A stretch of 8,603 nt of DNA from Pseudomonadales bacterium (GTDB taxonomy: Bacteria; Pseudomonadota; Gammaproteobacteria; Pseudomonadales; Azotimanducaceae): assembly GCA_021295935.1 (NCBI GenBank), contig JAGWBL010000129.1, positions 1 to 8,603 on the forward strand. The letters run 5' to 3'. The notes under the pieces are model-generated. The model searched no databases and was not told where the DNA came from. It was given only the letters and a program-made list of their open reading frames with translations. Every line of letters starts with the position of its first letter. The stretch's first letter is position 1. The translations under genes were made by a program, and so were the position numbers. Of the stretch, positions 6,419-8,603 are shown in pieces.

Positions 6419-7273
6419 TCAGCGTTCCGTTCGCTCCAGATCGTCGTACATCCTGCGGTGCGTGTGCGCAGCCAGATCCTTGCCTCGCGAGGAGTAGATC
6501 AGGCTCAGGTTGTAGTGCGCGTCAGCCACCTCCGGCGCCTGAAGATAGTATTCAATCGCCTTGTCCAGATCGCCCGCTTCGTCGTAGACCGTGCCCAAGT
6601 TGTAGAGCGCTTCCGGGTGGTCAGGCTGAACTGAGACGGCCCTCTCGTAGAGCGCTCGAGCCACCCACACATTGTTGTGCAGGTGATGGAGCCGGCCTAG
6701 GTTCACCATGGCATTGACGTGGTCGGGCTGGCGCTTGATGGCTTCGACGTAGGCGTAGGCTGCCTCGAGCGGTCGATCTCTGTCCTCCAGGTACAGGCCG
6801 ATGGCGCACCAGTCGTCGACCTCCTCCTCCGCCCAGTCCTCGATGAGCTTGTCTGGCTCTCGGACCGCTTCCGCGTTTGCCGGGTCCGCGAGGGGCGCTT
6901 GCTGAGGGGGACGAAAATCCAGTTGAGCCTGGCCCGTCTCCGCGTTCCAAATCCGGCCGTTTTCCTGCCAAAGGAACGCTCCGCCTTCCGTGGACAACGA
7001 CAGGGAGGACAACCGGCGACGATGTTGCAGCCGCGCGTCCAGCCTTCGGTACAGCGCCAAGATCTTGCGCATCGAGACACCGCTGTCCAGCAACACGCGC
7101 GTGTTCCTGAACAGCTCCAAGTCCCGGAACGAGAACTGAAGCCACCCGCCCTCGTCCATGAAAGCTTCGCACATGTCTCACCTGGCAAGGTGGTAGACCT
7201 GCTCCGAGGAAAGCCCCGAAATCCTCTTTACCGTTGAGGTCGGATAGGCCTTGTGTGAGGACTTTGAAGGCAT
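6419..7273 (-). pseudogene. MerR-type HTH plus TPR protein, interrupted by an in-frame TGA
   Basis: Many proteobacteria have a regulator-like protein with a MerR-type helix-turn-helix, a short linker domain and C-terminal TPR repeats; this gene has that plan. From ATG 7273 it reads MPSKSSHKAYPTSTVKRISG, then LSSEQVYHLAR, then TGA at 7178-7180. The same frame continues with DMCEAFMDEGGWLQFSFRDL, which completes the expected HTH wing, and stays open for 251 more codons. Relatives align across the stop without a gap, so one substitution (for example TGC to TGA) explains it. Downstream are the linker landmarks LSSLSL and WNAETGQAQLDF. Acidic WAEEEVDDW leads into TPR units (VNAMVNLG, EALYNLG, DAHYNLS). 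The last full TPR interval is 30 residues instead of 34. A product from ATG 7174 would lack the first HTH helices. A weak promoter (TTGCAA, 17 bases, GATAGT; 7349-7377) lies upstream. The target is unknown. Confidence 0.72.
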
Positions 7274-7827
7274 CAGTCGCGCGGACGAACTGCAGTTGGC
7301 TTGGCTGAGCAGGAATCAGACCGAGCAACCGATTGGCAGAGAACTTTCACTATCGTAACGCAGGCGTTCGATTGCAACGCGGCATTGTGACTCCATCGCC
7401 GCCATGACTGAACGCCTTTGGAGACTTTCGGCACAATTCTCCGCGTGCCGTCACGAATTCTCCCTGCAAAGTGAGGCCCTCTTTTCGTCGGTTTCAAGGA
7501 TCCAAGCTGGATGACCGCTCTGCCGGCCAATCGTGAAAGAACCCACCCTTCCTGACGGCCACACCACACTCCCGCCTCGCTTCGAACAAGTTGGCTCCGT
7601 GACGCGCTTGGCTCAGTCGACAATAGACGGGCCGGTCCCCAGCGGCCATGATCCGATTCTGAAGCCTGGATGCACATCGGGATCTCGCAGGTCTCTTGGC
7701 GACAGCCCTTCTGCTGCGGGTCCAGCGGCGAGAGTCGTGCCATGAACCAATGAACAGCGGGGATGGAATCGCAACCTCCGTCATATCCCCTCAGCAGCCG
7801 CGAGCTTCTTGGTTCGCTCTGTCGCCT
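7274..7827. other. 554-bp stretch without a supported gene
   Basis: This lies between the TPR gene start and the 3' end of the DUF6491-like gene, both on the minus strand. Open frames on the minus strand (7273-7743 and 7494-7784) look uneven in composition and match no family I recognise. I see no tRNA, other RNA, direct repeat, IS end or good terminator. It may hold a decayed gene or a long leader of the TPR gene, given the damage in neighbouring genes, but nothing in the sequence proves that. Confidence 0.5.
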
Positions 7828-8520
7828 TCAGTCCACGCGTTCGGTCATGAGACCGCTCTTCAGCAAATCGATCTGGTGTTCCGTGACAGGTTCGAAGCCT
7901 GGGATTCTGCAGGGCCCCGACCACAAGGTGTTGCCGCCTGACGACGACAACTCGGCCCGAAGTTCGTCATTCTTGCAAAGGCGCAAGCCCCGGCGGTTGA
8001 ACGCGATCAAGGAACGGGGCCGCAAGCCAGCGCAGCTGTGCTCGAACTGGATGAGGTATCTCTTGCCGCCGGCCATGTGAATGACCACGAACCGGTCGCT
8101 GAGCACTTCGTGGGACCGCATGCGCTTGATGTTGATGCAGTTCTCCGTCTCCGGATAGTCGACTTCTTCCTCCTCGTCCTCGTAGCCGTCAAGCTCGGGA
8201 TCGTCGACTCCGAAGATCTCCTCGAGTTCAAACTCTTCGTCCTCGCCAAACAAGTCCGAGAAAGACTCGTCCAGCGGCTTCTCGGCATCGGGTTCTGACT
8301 CCTCCGCGGCTTCTTCGACCGTTGATTCAGCCTCGGAGCCTTCTTCCTCCGCGGTGTCAGCACTGGCGGAGCCCACTAACATCCAGGTCGCCAATCCGAG
8401 GACGGCGATCGCCCGTTGCACCCAATCCGCCCAGATCGCCAAGCCTGGCTGGATGGGCAGGAATCCGTTCGTTCCAGTCGACCCTGGCAATTGCACAAGC
8501 CCCAGCGCTGTTCCTCTCAT
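7828..8520 (-). CDS. Exported hyperacidic protein with DUF6491-like four-cysteine domain
   Basis: The function is unknown. From ATG 8520 the protein has 230 residues. A hydrophobic segment at about 35-50 ends in SASA-D, a plausible signal-peptidase site after A54, which suggests the periplasm. Residues about 55-127 are a disordered linker with 36 Asp/Glu in 73 residues and a single Lys. The C-terminal domain (about 128-226) is basic and has four cysteines (C128, C163, C182, C204) with CINIKRMRSHEVL, VIHMAGGKRYLI, CAGLRPRS and CRIPGFEPV. This pattern fits the DUF6491 family, in which the cysteines probably form two disulfides. ATG 8520 is chosen for its AGGAG four bases upstream. GTG 8421 would give a more standard 21-residue signal peptide. 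The frame is also open up to an ATG at 8559. No lesion is seen. Confidence 0.72.
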   Translation of the reverse strand: MRGTALGLVQLPGSTGTNGFLPIQPGLAIWADWVQRAIAVLGLATWMLVGSASADTAEEEGSEAESTVEEAAEESEPDAEKPLDESFSDLFGEDEEFELEEIFGVDDPELDGYEDEEEEVDYPETENCINIKRMRSHEVLSDRFVVIHMAGGKRYLIQFEHSCAGLRPRSLIAFNRRGLRLCKNDELRAELSSSGGNTLWSGPCRIPGFEPVTEHQIDLLKSGLMTERVD

Positions 8521-8524
8521 CAAT

Positions 8525-8529
8525 CTCCT
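8525..8529 (-). promoter_or_regulatory. Ribosome binding site deciding the start at 8520
   Basis: AGGAG on the minus strand lies four bases before ATG 8520. The competing starts at 8559 (ATG) and 8421 (GTG) have no comparable site. The long stretch this start adds before the hydrophobic segment is the argument against it. Confidence 0.45.
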
Positions 8530-8603
8530 GCCCACTAGTGTTGCAACCGACTTGACCATTGGAATCGCAATGTACCACCGGATCTGGAGGGAATCGCGAC
8601 AAC

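Noticed and set aside
7178..7200. UGA recoded as selenocysteine in the HTH-TPR gene
   Set aside because: The family has no known selenoprotein, the position is not a conserved catalytic Cys, and no stable stem-loop follows the TGA.
6621..7328. 235-codon minus-strand frame overlapping the HTH-TPR gene
   Set aside because: It is out of frame with the HTH, linker and TPR motifs and turns into Gly/Arg-rich nonsense. The frame from ATG 7273 carries the family residues on both sides of the TGA.
7880..7920. tRNA-like T-arm (GGTTCGAAGCC) at about 7890
   Set aside because: No matching acceptor, anticodon or D arms lie upstream, and the bases encode the conserved GFEPV block of the DUF6491-like protein.

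Overview
The window looks like a stretch of a moderately GC-rich gammaproteobacterial chromosome. The best lineage clues are three. Fur has a Pseudomonas/Xanthomonas-type C-terminus (…LVLYVRK) and no CxxC pairs. A bfr/bfd iron-storage pair sits beside it. At the right end is a secreted DUF6491-like protein, a family I associate with Xanthomonadales-like groups. No phage, IS element, CRISPR array or RNA gene is visible.

Layout, left to right. (1) 1-884, minus strand: the N-terminal and middle part of a class C beta-lactamase-like serine hydrolase. It runs off the left edge and is broken by a small frame-disrupting deletion near 583-590. (2) 1070-3345, plus strand: a two-gene operon with an ATGA overlap, encoding a membrane NfeD-type serine protease and its partner slipin (stomatin/SPFH protein). 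(3) 3435-5023, minus strand: a YejF-like double ABC ATPase for peptide import, broken by an apparent 19-nt deletion near 4690. (4) 5205-6404: an iron module. fur (+) converges on bfr (-), and bfr diverges from bfd (+) across a short intergenic region holding a good Fur box. (5) 6419-7273, minus strand: a MerR-type helix-turn-helix plus TPR protein, interrupted after codon 31 by an in-frame TGA. (6) 7274-7827: a 554-bp stretch with no gene I can support. (7) 7828-8520, minus strand: an exported, extremely acidic protein ending in a four-cysteine DUF6491-like domain.

Two functional units stand out. The NfeD-slipin operon is a membrane protease and scaffold pair. The fur-bfr-bfd group is a coherent iron circuit: regulator, iron store, and the ferredoxin that releases iron from the store, with the Fur site placed to control the divergent pair.

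The most unusual property is the density of damage. Three of nine genes carry independent inactivating lesions (two small deletions and one nonsense codon), and one TPR unit is also four residues short. Meanwhile nfeD, slipin, fur, bfr, bfd and the DUF6491-like gene are intact. This fits a lineage losing dispensable genes by small deletions, but sequencing or assembly error cannot be excluded from one sequence. I found no convincing wholly new system.
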